64,000 nt of DNA from Streptomyces sp. TBY4 (GTDB taxonomy: Bacteria > Actinomycetota > Actinomycetes > Streptomycetales > Streptomycetaceae). This document shows, piece after piece, positions 51,342 through 62,196 of the stretch. The position numbers and the translations under genes are program-made. The first letter of the stretch is position 1, and every line of letters begins with the position of its first letter. The stretch spans positions 62,001 to 126,000 of the forward strand of contig NZ_JANAVF010000013.1 of NCBI RefSeq assembly GCF_024213195.1. The letters are read 5' to 3'. Under the pieces are notes generated by a model that searched no databases, was not told where the DNA came from, and saw only the letters and a program-made list of their open reading frames with translations.

Positions 51342-52925
51342 GTGAGCGGCAACGGCGCAAGCGGAACGAGTGCGGAGTCCGACGTGTCGTACGCCGCCGT
51401 GCCGGACGGGGACTCCGCGCGGGGTTCCGGACAGGCCCTCGCGGACGCCTCCGTGGATTCCTCCCAGGGCGCCACCGTCCGCAACGAGCAGCTGACGTCG
51501 TGGTTCGTCCGCAGCGGCTGGTCCAAGGGGGAGCTCGCCCGCCAGGTCAACCGGCGCGCCCGCCAGATGGGCGCCCACCACATCAGCACCGACACCTCGC
51601 GGGTCCGCCGCTGGCTCGACGGCGAACAGCCCCGCGAACCCGTCCCGCGGATCCTTTCCGAGCTCTTCTCCGAACGCTTCGGCTCCGTCGTCGCCATCGA
51701 GCACCTCGGCCTGCGCACCGCCCACCAGACCCCCTCCGTCTCCGGCGTCGACCTGCCCTGGGCCGGCCCGCAGACCATCGAGCTGCTCGGCGAGTTCTCC
51801 CGCAGCGACCTGATGCTGGCCCGCCGCGGCTTCCTCGGGACCTCGCTCGCCCTGTCCGCCGGCCCCGCCCTCATCGAGCCCATGCAGCGCTGGCTCGTAC
51901 CGGTTCCGGCCGCCGACCCGGGACCCCGGGAGGCGGGGCCGGCGGGCGCCCTCAGCGGTCACCGGCCGCCCCGGCTCTCCGAACCCGAGGTGGACCTCCT
52001 CGAAGCCACCACCGTGATGTTCCGCCAGTGGGACGCCCAGTGCGGCGGCGGACTGCGCCGCAAGGCCGTCGTGGGCCAGCTCCACGAGGTCACCGACCTG
52101 CTCCAGGAGAACCACCCGGCCCCGGTCATGAAGCGGCTCTTCAAGGTCGCCGCCGAACTCGCCGAACTCGCCGGCTGGATGAGCTACGACATCGGCCTGC
52201 ACCCCACCGCGCAGAAGTACTTCGTCCTCGCGCTGCACGCCGCCAAGGAGGGCGGCGACAAGCCGCTCGGCTCGTACATCCTCTCCAGCATGAGCCGCCA
52301 GATGATCCACCTGGGCCGCCCCGAGGACGCCCTGGAGCTCATCCACCTGGCCCAGTACGGCAGCCGCGACTGCGCGGGACCCCGCACCCAGGCCATGCTG
52401 TATGCGATGGAGGCCCGCGCCTACGCCAACATGGGCCAGCCCAGCCGCTGCAAGCGGGCCGTGCGGATGGCCGAGGACACCTTCTCCGACGTCGGCTTCG
52501 ACTCCGAGCCCGAGCCCGACTGGATCCGCTTCTTCTCCGAGGCCGAACTCAACGGCGAGAACTCCCACTCCTACCGGGACCTGGCCTACGTGGCGGGCCG
52601 CAGCCCCATGTACGCCTCCCTCGCCGAACCGGTCATGCAGCGCGCCGTCTCCCTCTTCGAGAAGGACGACGAGCACCAGCGCTCCTACGCCCTCAACCTC
52701 ATCGGCATGGCCACCGTCCACCTGCTCCAGCGCGAGCCCGAGCAGGCCACCGTCCTCGTCGGCCGCGCCCTCGACGTGGCGGGAAAGGTGCGGTCCGAAC
52801 GGGTCAACACCCGGCTGCGCAAGACCGTCGACACCGCCGCGCGTGAGTACGGCGACGTCGCCGACGTCGTGCGGCTCACCGATCAGCTCGCCTCCCGCCT
52901 CCCCGAAGCGGCGGAGGCCGTCTGA
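51342..52925 (+). CDS. nsdA: NsdA-type regulator with TPR-like repeats
   Basis: A protein of about 527 residues matching NsdA, known in S. coelicolor as a negative regulator of sporulation and antibiotic production. The first ~60 residues are Ser/Gly-rich and disordered. Then comes a helix-turn-helix-like N-domain (LTSWFVRSGWSKGELARQVNRRARQMGAHHISTDTSRVRRWLDGEQ). A helical array follows that reads like degenerate tetratricopeptide repeats (AAELAELAGWMSYDIG; ALELIHLAQYGSRDC; YAMEARAYANMGQPSRCKRAVRMAEDTF). GTG start chosen for the conserved-looking SGNGASG opening; a GTG 60 bases upstream is an alternative. No sequence-specific DNA target is known. Confidence 0.88.
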   Translation: MSGNGASGTSAESDVSYAAVPDGDSARGSGQALADASVDSSQGATVRNEQLTSWFVRSGWSKGELARQVNRRARQMGAHHISTDTSRVRRWLDGEQPREPVPRILSELFSERFGSVVAIEHLGLRTAHQTPSVSGVDLPWAGPQTIELLGEFSRSDLMLARRGFLGTSLALSAGPALIEPMQRWLVPVPAADPGPREAGPAGALSGHRPPRLSEPEVDLLEATTVMFRQWDAQCGGGLRRKAVVGQLHEVTDLLQENHPAPVMKRLFKVAAELAELAGWMSYDIGLHPTAQKYFVLALHAAKEGGDKPLGSYILSSMSRQMIHLGRPEDALELIHLAQYGSRDCAGPRTQAMLYAMEARAYANMGQPSRCKRAVRMAEDTFSDVGFDSEPEPDWIRFFSEAELNGENSHSYRDLAYVAGRSPMYASLAEPVMQRAVSLFEKDDEHQRSYALNLIGMATVHLLQREPEQATVLVGRALDVAGKVRSERVNTRLRKTVDTAAREYGDVADVVRLTDQLASRLPEAAEAV

Positions 52926-53056
52926 CGGCCACCCGGCCGTCCCCCAGGCCCCCGGCCGCGGCAGTCACCCCGTGAAGCCCGATCAGGCTCCCCCAGCCAG
53001 GTTCCCCGGGTCATCGCCGCGGCCGGGCTTTCCCCCGGCACCCGCATGAACCACTC

Positions 53057-53104
53057 GTTCATGGAGGCGTAACACGCCGGAGCTCTTCGTCATCGACGCG
53101 AAAC
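53057..53104 (+). promoter_or_regulatory. Candidate GlnR-binding region upstream of amtB
   Basis: Two patterns occur about 160-205 bases before the amtB start. One is GTTCAT followed by GTAAC (53057-53073). The other is GTCAT-N6-GAAAC (53089-53104), which fits the actinobacterial GlnR consensus gTnAc-N6-GaAAc with one mismatch. The amtB operon is a known GlnR target in Streptomyces. The rest of the 337-base gap after nsdA shows no gene. Confidence 0.5.
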
Positions 53105-53262
53105 ACCCAGCGGCGCCGCCGGAAACCGGCCTGCGCGAATCTCAGGGCCAATAACCGGCCAGCCCCCCGGCCGGCACCCCCTCAGGCCTGATTCACGAAC
53201 CAGCGCCGCTCAGGTTTTCACGATCGCCCGCACGCGAACGTACCGACGACGAGGAGACGCCG

Positions 53263-54944
<1,682 letters not shown>

Positions 54945-54961
54945 GCGATGGGAATCCCTGG

Positions 54962-57388
54962 GTGACCAGTGTCGAAGAGACCACGGACGGCAACACCGCC
55001 GACCAGGGGCCCAGCGGGTACGCCGCGGCCCGGCTGCGACTCCTCCAGGAGGAGTCGCGGACCGGGCCTTCCCGGCGTTCCGCCCTGGCCTCCCTGACCG
55101 ACGACTGGCTGAAGGCGCTGTTCGCCGGCGCCGTACGGGAGACGGGCGTGCGGGGCGCCGCGCTCGTCGCCGTCGGCGGCTACGGCCGCGCCGAACTCTC
55201 CCCCCGCAGCGACCTCGACCTGGTCCTGCTCCACGACGGCAAGGCCGAAGCCCGCGCCCTGGCCGCCCTGGCCGACCGGCTCTGGTACCCCGTCTGGGAC
55301 CTCGGCCTCGCCCTCGACCACTCGGTGCGCACCCCCGGCGAAGCCCGCAAGGCCGCCGCCGAAGACCTCAAGGTGCACCTCGGACTGCTCGACGCCCGGC
55401 CCGTCGCGGGCGACGCCGGGCTCCTCGCGGGACTGCGCACCTCCGTCCTGGCGGACTGGCGCAACCACGCCGCCAAACGGCTGCCCCAGCTGCACTCCCT
55501 GTGCCGCGAGCGGGCCGAGCGTGCGGGGGAGCTCCGCTTCCTGCTGGAACCCGACCTCAAGGAGGCCCGCGGAGGGCTGCGCGACGTCACCGCGCTGCGG
55601 GCCGTCGCCGCGTCCTGGCTGGCCGACGCCCCCCGCGAGGGCCTCGCCGAAGCCCGGCGCCGGCTGCTCGACGCCCGGGACGCGCTGCACCTGGTGACCG
55701 GCCGCGCCACCGAACGGCTCTCCCTCCAGGAACAGGGCCCGGTCGCGGCGCAGCTCGGTCTGCTCGACGCCGACGCCCTGCTCCGGGAGGTGTACGAGGC
55801 CGCGCGGGTGGTCTCGTACGCCGGTGACGTGACCTGGCGCGAGGTCGGGCGCGTGCTCCGGGCCCGGTCCGCCCGCCCCCGGCTCCGCGGGCTGCTCGGC
55901 ACCCGCAGCTCCGTACCGGAGCGGGCGCCGCTCGCCGAAGGCGTCGTCGAGTCCGACGGCGAGGCCGTACTGGCCCTGGCCGCGCGGCCCGACCGGGACC
56001 CGGTGCTGCCCCTGCGCTTCGGCGCTGCCGCCGCCCAGGCGGGACTGCCCGTCTCGCTGCACGCCGTACGCAGGCTCGCGGCGCAGGCGAAGCCGCTGCC
56101 GGTGCCCTGGCCGGCCGAGGCCCGGGAGCAGCTGCTGACCCTGCTGGGCGCGGGGGAGCCGACGGTGGCCGTGTGGGAGGCCCTGGAGGCCGAGGGGATC
56201 ATCACGAAGCTGCTGCCCGACTGGGAGCGGGTGCGCTGCCGGCCGCAGCGCAACCCCGTGCACACCTGGACCGTGGACCGCCACCTCGTCGAGACGGCCG
56301 TACGGGCCTCCGAGCTGACCCGCCGGGTGGGCCGCCCCGACCTCCTCCTGATGGCCGCGCTGCTGCACGACATCGGCAAGGGCTGGCCCGGAGACCACTC
56401 GGTGGCCGGCGAGACGATCGCCCGCGACATGGCGCTGCGGGTGGGGTTCGATACGGAGGACGTCGCCGTACTGGGCGTGCTCGTACGCCACCACCTGCTC
56501 CTGATCGACACCGCCACGCGGCGGGACCTGGACGACCCGGCGACGGTCAGGGCCGTCGCGGAGGCGGTCGGCTCGCCCGGCAGGCTGGAGATCCTGCACG
56601 CCCTGACGGAGGCCGACGCGCTGGCCACCGGCCCGGCGGCGTGGAGCGCGTGGCGCGGCTCGCTCGTGGCCGACCTGGTCGCACGGGTCGCCGCCGTGCT
56701 GCGCGGGGCGCCCCCGGCGGTGACGGAGCTGGAGATCCCGACCACGGAGCAGGAGCGCCTGGCGGTGGAGGCGCTGCGCACCGGGGAACCCGTACTGGCC
56801 CTGCACGCCCGCCAGGAGGAGGACGCGGTCGGGGTGGAACTGGTCGTGGCCGTCCCCGACCAGCCGGGGGTGCTGCCCGCGGTGGCCGGCGTACTGGCCC
56901 TGCACCGGCTCACCGTACGGGCGGCCGACCTGCGCTCGATGGAGCTCCCGGATCAGCTGGGCGAGGTACTGGTCCTGCGCTGGCGGGTGGCCGCGGAGTA
57001 CGGCTCCCTGCCGGAGGCCGCGCGGCTGCGCACCGATCTGGTGCGGGCCCTGGACGGCTCGCTGGACGTCCCGGCGAAGCTGGCGGACCGCGAGGCGGCG
57101 TACCCGCGGCGGCGCGGGGTGGTCCCTCCGCCGCCCCGGGTCACGGTGGTCCCCGAGGTCTCCTCCCTGGCCACGGTCCTGGAGGTGCGGGCGCCCGACG
57201 CGGTCGGGCTGCTGCACCGGATCGGACGCGCGCTGGAGTCCTCCGGGGTGCGGGTCCGCAGCGCGCACGTCTCGACGCTCGGCGCCAATGCGGTGGACAC
57301 CTTGTACGTGACCACGGCGGACGGCAAGCCGCTGGACCCGGCGGACGCGGTCGCCCTGGCGGGCTCGGTCCAGACGGCCCTGGCGTAG
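54962..57388 (+). CDS. glnD: PII nucleotidyltransferase / adenylyl-removing enzyme
   Basis: An 808-residue GlnD. Order of domains: nucleotidyltransferase motif VGGYGRAELSPRSDLDLVLLH (about 70-90), a helical region, HD phosphohydrolase motif LLHDIGKG (near 467), and two C-terminal ACT domains (VVAVPDQPGVLPAVAG; LEVRAPDAVGLLHRIG). In Streptomyces it adenylylates GlnK under nitrogen limitation. GTG start 17 bases after glnK. It ends at a large inverted repeat. Confidence 0.95.
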   Translation: MTSVEETTDGNTADQGPSGYAAARLRLLQEESRTGPSRRSALASLTDDWLKALFAGAVRETGVRGAALVAVGGYGRAELSPRSDLDLVLLHDGKAEARALAALADRLWYPVWDLGLALDHSVRTPGEARKAAAEDLKVHLGLLDARPVAGDAGLLAGLRTSVLADWRNHAAKRLPQLHSLCRERAERAGELRFLLEPDLKEARGGLRDVTALRAVAASWLADAPREGLAEARRRLLDARDALHLVTGRATERLSLQEQGPVAAQLGLLDADALLREVYEAARVVSYAGDVTWREVGRVLRARSARPRLRGLLGTRSSVPERAPLAEGVVESDGEAVLALAARPDRDPVLPLRFGAAAAQAGLPVSLHAVRRLAAQAKPLPVPWPAEAREQLLTLLGAGEPTVAVWEALEAEGIITKLLPDWERVRCRPQRNPVHTWTVDRHLVETAVRASELTRRVGRPDLLLMAALLHDIGKGWPGDHSVAGETIARDMALRVGFDTEDVAVLGVLVRHHLLLIDTATRRDLDDPATVRAVAEAVGSPGRLEILHALTEADALATGPAAWSAWRGSLVADLVARVAAVLRGAPPAVTELEIPTTEQERLAVEALRTGEPVLALHARQEEDAVGVELVVAVPDQPGVLPAVAGVLALHRLTVRAADLRSMELPDQLGEVLVLRWRVAAEYGSLPEAARLRTDLVRALDGSLDVPAKLADREAAYPRRRGVVPPPPRVTVVPEVSSLATVLEVRAPDAVGLLHRIGRALESSGVRVRSAHVSTLGANAVDTLYVTTADGKPLDPADAVALAGSVQTALA

Positions 57389-57409
57389 CGGGGGCGGCCC
57401 TGCGGGGCT

Positions 57410-57532
57410 GTCCCCTACCCGCCCTTCGCCCGTTCCCCGGGCGCTGCCCGGACCCGTACGTGCGCTCCGCGCCCGTGAGGCGCGGGGTCCGGGGCGGAGC
57501 CCCGGGGAACGGTGGAAGGGCGGGTAGGGGAC
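57410..57532. repeat. Large imperfect inverted repeat between glnD and ffh
   Basis: Arms of 46 and 48 bases (57410-57455 and 57485-57532) pair almost throughout, around a 29-base centre. The right arm contains the palindrome CCGGGGCGGAGCCCCGG, the same core as the element inside smc but in opposite orientation. It begins 22 bases after the glnD stop and may act as terminator of the amtB operon. It is probably a repeat-family member. Confidence 0.8.
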
Positions 57533-57617
57533 TCCGCCCCGCGCAGCGGCTCCCGCTCCGGCCGGGCTCCCGGAGGGGGAAAGCCGCCCGCAGGGCCGGA
57601 GGGGTGGCGCGGCCCGA

Positions 57618-57623
57618 TACCCT
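57618..57623 (+). promoter_or_regulatory. Putative -10 element of ffh
   Basis: TACCCT, 43 bases before the ffh GTG, placed like the TACCCT hexamers before ddlA and the DAK2 gene. Confidence 0.4.
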
Positions 57624-57666
57624 GGGGGACGACCACACGCCCCCGACCCGAGGAATCGCGACCACC

Positions 57667-59241
57667 GTGTTCGATACGCTTTCCGACCGCCTCAGCGCGA
57701 CCTTCAAGTCCCTCCGGGGCAAAGGCCGCCTCTCCGAGCAGGACATCGATGCTGCGGCGCGGGAAATCCGTATCGCCCTCCTCGAGGCCGACGTCGCACT
57801 TCCCGTCGTCCGCTCCTTCATCGCGAACGTCAAGGAGCGCGCCCGCGGCGAAGAGGTCTCCAAGGCCCTGAACCCGGGCCAGCAGGTCCTCAAGATCGTC
57901 AACGACGAGCTGGTCTCCATCCTCGGCGGCGAGACCCGGCGGCTGCGCTTCGCCAAGACCGCGCCCACGGTGATCATGCTCGCCGGCCTCCAGGGTGCCG
58001 GTAAGACCACCCTCGCCGGAAAGCTCGGCCTGTGGCTGAAGGGGCAGGGCCACGCCCCGCTCCTCGTCGCCTGCGACCTCCAGCGCCCCAACGCCGTCAA
58101 CCAGCTCTCGGTCGTGGCCGAGCGCGCGGGCGTGGCCGTCTATGCCCCCGCTCCGGGCAACGGCGTCGGTGACCCGGTCCAGGTCGCCAAGGACTCCATC
58201 GAGTACGCGCGGACCAAGCAGTACGACATCGTGATCGTCGACACCGCCGGCCGCCTCGGCATCGACCAGGAGCTGATGCAGCAGGCCGCGGACATCCGCG
58301 ACGCCGTCAGCCCGGACGAGATCCTCTTCGTCGTCGACGCCATGATCGGCCAGGACGCGGTCAACACCGCCGAGGCCTTCCGCGACGGCGTCGGCTTCGA
58401 CGGCGTCGTGCTCTCCAAGCTCGACGGCGACGCCCGCGGTGGTGCCGCGCTGTCCATCGCGCACGTCACCGGCAAGCAGATCATGTTCGCCTCGAACGGC
58501 GAGAAGCTCGACGAGTTCGACGCGTTCCACCCGGACCGCATGGCGGGCCGGATCCTCGACATGGGTGACATGCTCACCCTGATCGAGCAGGCCGAGAAGA
58601 CCTTCTCGCAGGCCGAGGCCGAGAAGATGGCGGCCAAGCTGCAGAAGGGGCCCAAGGAGTTCACGCTCGACGACTTCCTGGCCCAGATGGAGCAGGTCCG
58701 CAAGATGGGCTCCATCTCCAAGCTGCTCGGCATGCTCCCGGGCATGGGGCAGATCAAGGACCAGATCAACAACATCGACGAGCGCGACGTGGACCGCACC
58801 GCCGCGATCATCAAGTCGATGACCCCGGCCGAGCGCCAGGACCCGCACCTCATCAACGGCTCGCGCCGCGCCCGCATCGCCAAGGGCTCCGGCACCGAGG
58901 TCAGCGCCGTCAAGTCGCTGGTCGAGCGGTTCTTCGAGGCCCGCAAGATGATGTCCCGCATGGCCCAGGGCGGCGGCATGCCGGGCATGCCCGGCATCCC
59001 CGGGATGGGCGGCGGCCCCGGCCGGCAGAAGAAGCAGGTCAAGCAGGCCAAGGGCAAGCGCAAGAGCGGCAACCCGATGAAGCGCAAGGAAGAAGAGGCC
59101 GCGGCCGCCGCGCGCCGCGAGGCCGGCCCGCAGGCGATCGAGCCCGCCGCCGGGGGCAACCCGTTCGGCCTTCCGGCCGGGGGTGCCCAGCCGGGTCAGG
59201 ACTTCGACCTGCCGGACGAGTTCAAGAAGTTCATGAAGTAG
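57667..59241 (+). CDS. ffh: Signal recognition particle protein Ffh
   Basis: A 524-residue SRP54 GTPase. The N domain is followed by the G domain: GLQGAGKTT (107-115), DLQRPNAVNQL, DTAGRLGID and SKLDGDARGG. The methionine-rich M domain carries SKLLGMLPGMGQIK and a loop of GMPGMPGIPGMGGG type, with a Lys-rich C-terminal tail. It binds 4.5S RNA and signal sequences, and docks with FtsY. GTG start; GAGGAA is 13 bases upstream. The last five codons are repeated directly after the stop. Confidence 0.96.
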   Translation: MFDTLSDRLSATFKSLRGKGRLSEQDIDAAAREIRIALLEADVALPVVRSFIANVKERARGEEVSKALNPGQQVLKIVNDELVSILGGETRRLRFAKTAPTVIMLAGLQGAGKTTLAGKLGLWLKGQGHAPLLVACDLQRPNAVNQLSVVAERAGVAVYAPAPGNGVGDPVQVAKDSIEYARTKQYDIVIVDTAGRLGIDQELMQQAADIRDAVSPDEILFVVDAMIGQDAVNTAEAFRDGVGFDGVVLSKLDGDARGGAALSIAHVTGKQIMFASNGEKLDEFDAFHPDRMAGRILDMGDMLTLIEQAEKTFSQAEAEKMAAKLQKGPKEFTLDDFLAQMEQVRKMGSISKLLGMLPGMGQIKDQINNIDERDVDRTAAIIKSMTPAERQDPHLINGSRRARIAKGSGTEVSAVKSLVERFFEARKMMSRMAQGGGMPGMPGIPGMGGGPGRQKKQVKQAKGKRKSGNPMKRKEEEAAAAARREAGPQAIEPAAGGNPFGLPAGGAQPGQDFDLPDEFKKFMK

Positions 59242-59273
59242 AAGTTCGTGAAGTAGCAGTACGGAGCCACGCG

Positions 59274-59303
59274 AGCCCCGACCGGACCACTCCGGCCGGG
59301 GCT
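59274..59303 (+). terminator. Terminator after ffh
   Basis: A 13-base-pair stem with one A-C mismatch (AGCCCCGACCGGA with TCCGGCCGGGGCT) and a CCAC loop. Confidence 0.75.
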
Positions 59304-59383
59304 TCGCCGTGTGGCCCGCCGCCAGGGGCGATGGTCTGGTTTGTCGCTTATGGTCGGCCGGGAGGACGGCAGAAGGAGGCCAC

Positions 59384-61321
59384 GTGCCCAGCCCCACCCC
59401 CGTACCGCCCCGCGACCGGGCCGATACGCCCTGGCGCTCCGAAGGCGCACCCCCCGCCCCGCCGCCGAAGAAGCGGATGCCGGGCGGCTGGCGCGGCCTG
59501 ATCCTCACCGCCCTGATCGTCTACCTGATCACCAACCTGGTGCTCTCCTTCTTCAACGAGGGCGAAGAGCCGACCATCTCGTACACCGAGTTCAGCAAGC
59601 AGGTCGCGAACGGCAACGTCTCGAAGATCTACTCCAAGGGCGACGCCATCCAGGGCCAGCTGAAGGCCAAGCAGCCCATGCCGGACGGGGGCAAGGGCGA
59701 CTACACCAAGTTCGTCTCCCAGCGGCCCGCCTTCGCCGACGACGACCTGTGGGCCGACCTCACCAAGCAGAACGTCGTCGTCACCGCCTCCCCGGTCGTC
59801 GTACAGCGCAGCTTCCTGGCCAATCTGCTGATCTCCCTGGCCCCGATGCTGCTGCTGGTCCTCCTGTGGGTGGTCATCGCCCGCCGGATGGGATCGGCGA
59901 TGGGCGGGGGCATGGGCGGACTCGGGCGCAAGACGCCGCCCAAGCCGGTCGAGCTGGAGGGCGCCAAGCGCACGACCTTCGAGGACGTGGCCGGCATCGA
60001 CGAGGTCGAGGGCGAGCTCAACGACGTCGTGGACTTCCTCAAGAACCCGGACGAGTACCGGAAGATGGGCGCCCGGATGCCCGGCGGCGTGCTCCTCGCG
60101 GGCCCGCCCGGCACCGGAAAGACCCTGCTGGCCCGCGCGGTGGCCGGCGAGGCCGGGGTGCCCTTCTTCTCCGCCTCCGCCTCCGAGTTCATCGAGATGA
60201 TCGTCGGTGTCGGCGCCTCCCGGGTGCGCGAGCTCTTCTCCGAGGCCCGCAAGGTGGCCCCCGCCATCATCTTCATCGACGAGATCGACACCATCGGGCG
60301 GGCCCGCGGCGGCGGCGCGGCCATGGGCGGACACGACGAGCGCGAGCAGACCCTGAACCAGATCCTCACCGAGATGGACGGCTTCTCCGGCTCCGAGGGC
60401 GTGGTCGTCCTCGCCGCGACCAACCGGGCCGACGTCCTGGACCCGGCGCTGACCCGGCCGGGCCGCTTCGACCGCACCGTCATGGTCTCCCCGCCCGACC
60501 GGGCCGGCCGGGAAGCCATCCTGCGCATCCACACCCGGGACATCCCGCTGGCCGCCGGGGTCGACCTCGCGCAGATGGCCCGTACGACCCCGGGCATGAC
60601 GGGAGCCGAACTGGCCAACCTCGCCAACGAGGCCGCCCTGCTGGCCGTGAAGCGCCAGCAGAAGGAGGTCACCCAGTCGGACCTCTCCGACGCGCTGGAG
60701 AAGGTCCAGCTCGGCGCGGAACGGCCGCTGGTCATGCCGGACGAGGAGCGCCGCCGCACCGCGTACCACGAGAGCGGACACGCCCTGCTGGGCATGCTCC
60801 AGCCCGGCGCCGACCCGGTCCGCAAGATCACCATCGTCCCGCGCGGGCGGGCGCTCGGCGTCACCCTCTCCACCCCGGAGGCGGACCGGTACGCCTACAC
60901 CGAGGAGTACCTGCGCGGCCGCATCATCGGGGCGCTCGGCGGCATGGCCGCCGAGCAGGTGGTCTACGAGGTCATCACCACCGGCGCGGAGAACGACCTC
61001 GAACAGGTCACCAACATCGCCCGCGGCATGGTCGGCCGCTGGGGCATGAGCGAGCGCATCGGCCGCCTCACCGCCATCCCCTCGGACGGACAGAGCCCCT
61101 ACGGGCTCTCCGCGGCCCCCGCCACCCTCGACGCGGTGGACCATGAGATGCGCCGCATCGTCGACGAGTGCTACGAGGCGGCCTGCCGCCTGCTGCGCGA
61201 GAACCGCGACAAGCTGGACGCCCTCGCGGACGCCCTGATGGCGAGCGAAACTCTGGACGAAGCGGCCGCGTACGCCGCCGCGGGCATCCCCCGCCTCCAC
61301 AAGGGAGCGCCGCACGGGTGA
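59384..61321 (+). CDS. ftsH: ATP-dependent zinc metalloprotease FtsH
   Basis: A 645-residue membrane AAA protease. After a Pro-rich head, a membrane segment (about 38-57) and a periplasmic domain come a second segment (about 143-163) and the AAA module: Walker A GPPGTGKT (240-247), [16 protein letters not shown], second region of homology [18 protein letters not shown]. The zinc site is HESGH (462-466) with the downstream ENDLEQVT acidic motif. A strong AAGGAGG precedes the GTG. Streptomycetes usually have another FtsH near hpt/folE; this shorter one next to ffh is probably the second paralogue. Confidence 0.93.
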   Translation: MPSPTPVPPRDRADTPWRSEGAPPAPPPKKRMPGGWRGLILTALIVYLITNLVLSFFNEGEEPTISYTEFSKQVANGNVSKIYSKGDAIQGQLKAKQPMPDGGKGDYTKFVSQRPAFADDDLWADLTKQNVVVTASPVVVQRSFLANLLISLAPMLLLVLLWVVIARRMGSAMGGGMGGLGRKTPPKPVELEGAKRTTFEDVAGIDEVEGELNDVVDFLKNPDEYRKMGARMPGGVLLAGPPGTGKTLLARAVAGEAGVPFFSASASEFIEMIVGVGASRVRELFSEARKVAPAIIFIDEIDTIGRARGGGAAMGGHDEREQTLNQILTEMDGFSGSEGVVVLAATNRADVLDPALTRPGRFDRTVMVSPPDRAGREAILRIHTRDIPLAAGVDLAQMARTTPGMTGAELANLANEAALLAVKRQQKEVTQSDLSDALEKVQLGAERPLVMPDEERRRTAYHESGHALLGMLQPGADPVRKITIVPRGRALGVTLSTPEADRYAYTEEYLRGRIIGALGGMAAEQVVYEVITTGAENDLEQVTNIARGMVGRWGMSERIGRLTAIPSDGQSPYGLSAAPATLDAVDHEMRRIVDECYEAACRLLRENRDKLDALADALMASETLDEAAAYAAAGIPRLHKGAPHG

Positions 61322-61358
61322 CCGCCGTGCGGGGCCGGTCCGCGGCCCCGCACGGCGG
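61322..61358. terminator. Bidirectional terminator after ftsH
   Basis: A perfect 16-base-pair stem (CCGCCGTGCGGGGCCG) with a GTCCG loop starts directly after the ftsH stop codon and faces the convergent methyltransferase-like gene. Confidence 0.87.
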
Positions 61359-61379
61359 CGGTCGTGCCGGGCGCGCCTG

Positions 61380-62054
61380 TTAGGCCGTCCGGGCGATGAC
61401 GTACCGGAAGATGTTCGGCAGCCAGACGGCCCCGTCGGCCCGCTCGTACGGGTGAAGCGCCTCCGCCAGCTCCTTCTCCACCTGCACCGGGTCCGAGCAC
61501 TCGTACAGCCCGGTCGACAGCAGCCCGCGCACCGCGCTGTCCACGTCGGCGTACCCGAAGGGGCAGAACACCCGCCCCGATCCGTCCGGCGCCAGCCCGG
61601 CCGCCGCCGCCATCGCGTCCAGGTCCCGCGCCGCCGGCCCGCCGCCCAGGACGGAGGGCACCGTGCACCGCTCCGCCGGACCCCAGTCCGCCAGCACCAC
61701 CGCGCCGCCGGGCCGCAGCGCCGGCAGGGCCGCGGCCAGGGCGCCCGGGGCGGGCGAGAAGGCCAGCAGCACGTCGTAGGGAACCGCGGGCGCGGGCGGG
61801 GCCGCCAAGACCTCCAGGAGGCGTTCCCTGGCCAGCGTCCGGCGTGCCGGATCCGTCTCCACACCCGTGGCCAGGGCTCCCCGGCCCGAGGCCAGCAGCA
61901 GGGCCAGTCCGGCCCCGCAGTCGAGGCCCAGCAGCCGGTCGCCCGGCCCGACCTCCAGCCGGTCGTAGACCGCCTCGTACAGCGGTACCAGCATCCGTTC
62001 CTGGATTTCCGCCCAGTCCCGGGCGACAAGCGTCGCCGTCGGCGTCGGTGTCAT
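61380..62054 (-). CDS. SAM-dependent methyltransferase-like protein
   Basis: A 224-residue protein with a class I methyltransferase fold. The SAM-binding motif I is LLGLDCGAGLALLLA, slightly altered from the usual DxGxGxG, and post-motif regions read GVETDPARR and LRPGGAVVLADWG. The N-terminus (ARDWAEIQERMLVPLYEAVYDRL) resembles small-molecule methyltransferases of actinobacteria. Substrate unknown. The DCGAG variation raises the chance of altered cofactor use. ATG start; divergent from proS. Confidence 0.75.
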   Translation of the reverse strand: MTPTPTATLVARDWAEIQERMLVPLYEAVYDRLEVGPGDRLLGLDCGAGLALLLASGRGALATGVETDPARRTLARERLLEVLAAPPAPAVPYDVLLAFSPAPGALAAALPALRPGGAVVLADWGPAERCTVPSVLGGGPAARDLDAMAAAAGLAPDGSGRVFCPFGYADVDSAVRGLLSTGLYECSDPVQVEKELAEALHPYERADGAVWLPNIFRYVIARTA

Positions 62055-62196
62055 CGAAAGAGCGCTCCTGATTCCGTGTCGCCCCCTTGCCCCCGTTGCC
62101 AGAGAACTCCCGATTCGCCCCCGCGTCCAGAGGAGCGCGCCACCCGATTCGCACCCGATTCACGTTCGGCCCTCCGGGCGCCGTACCATTCGCGCC

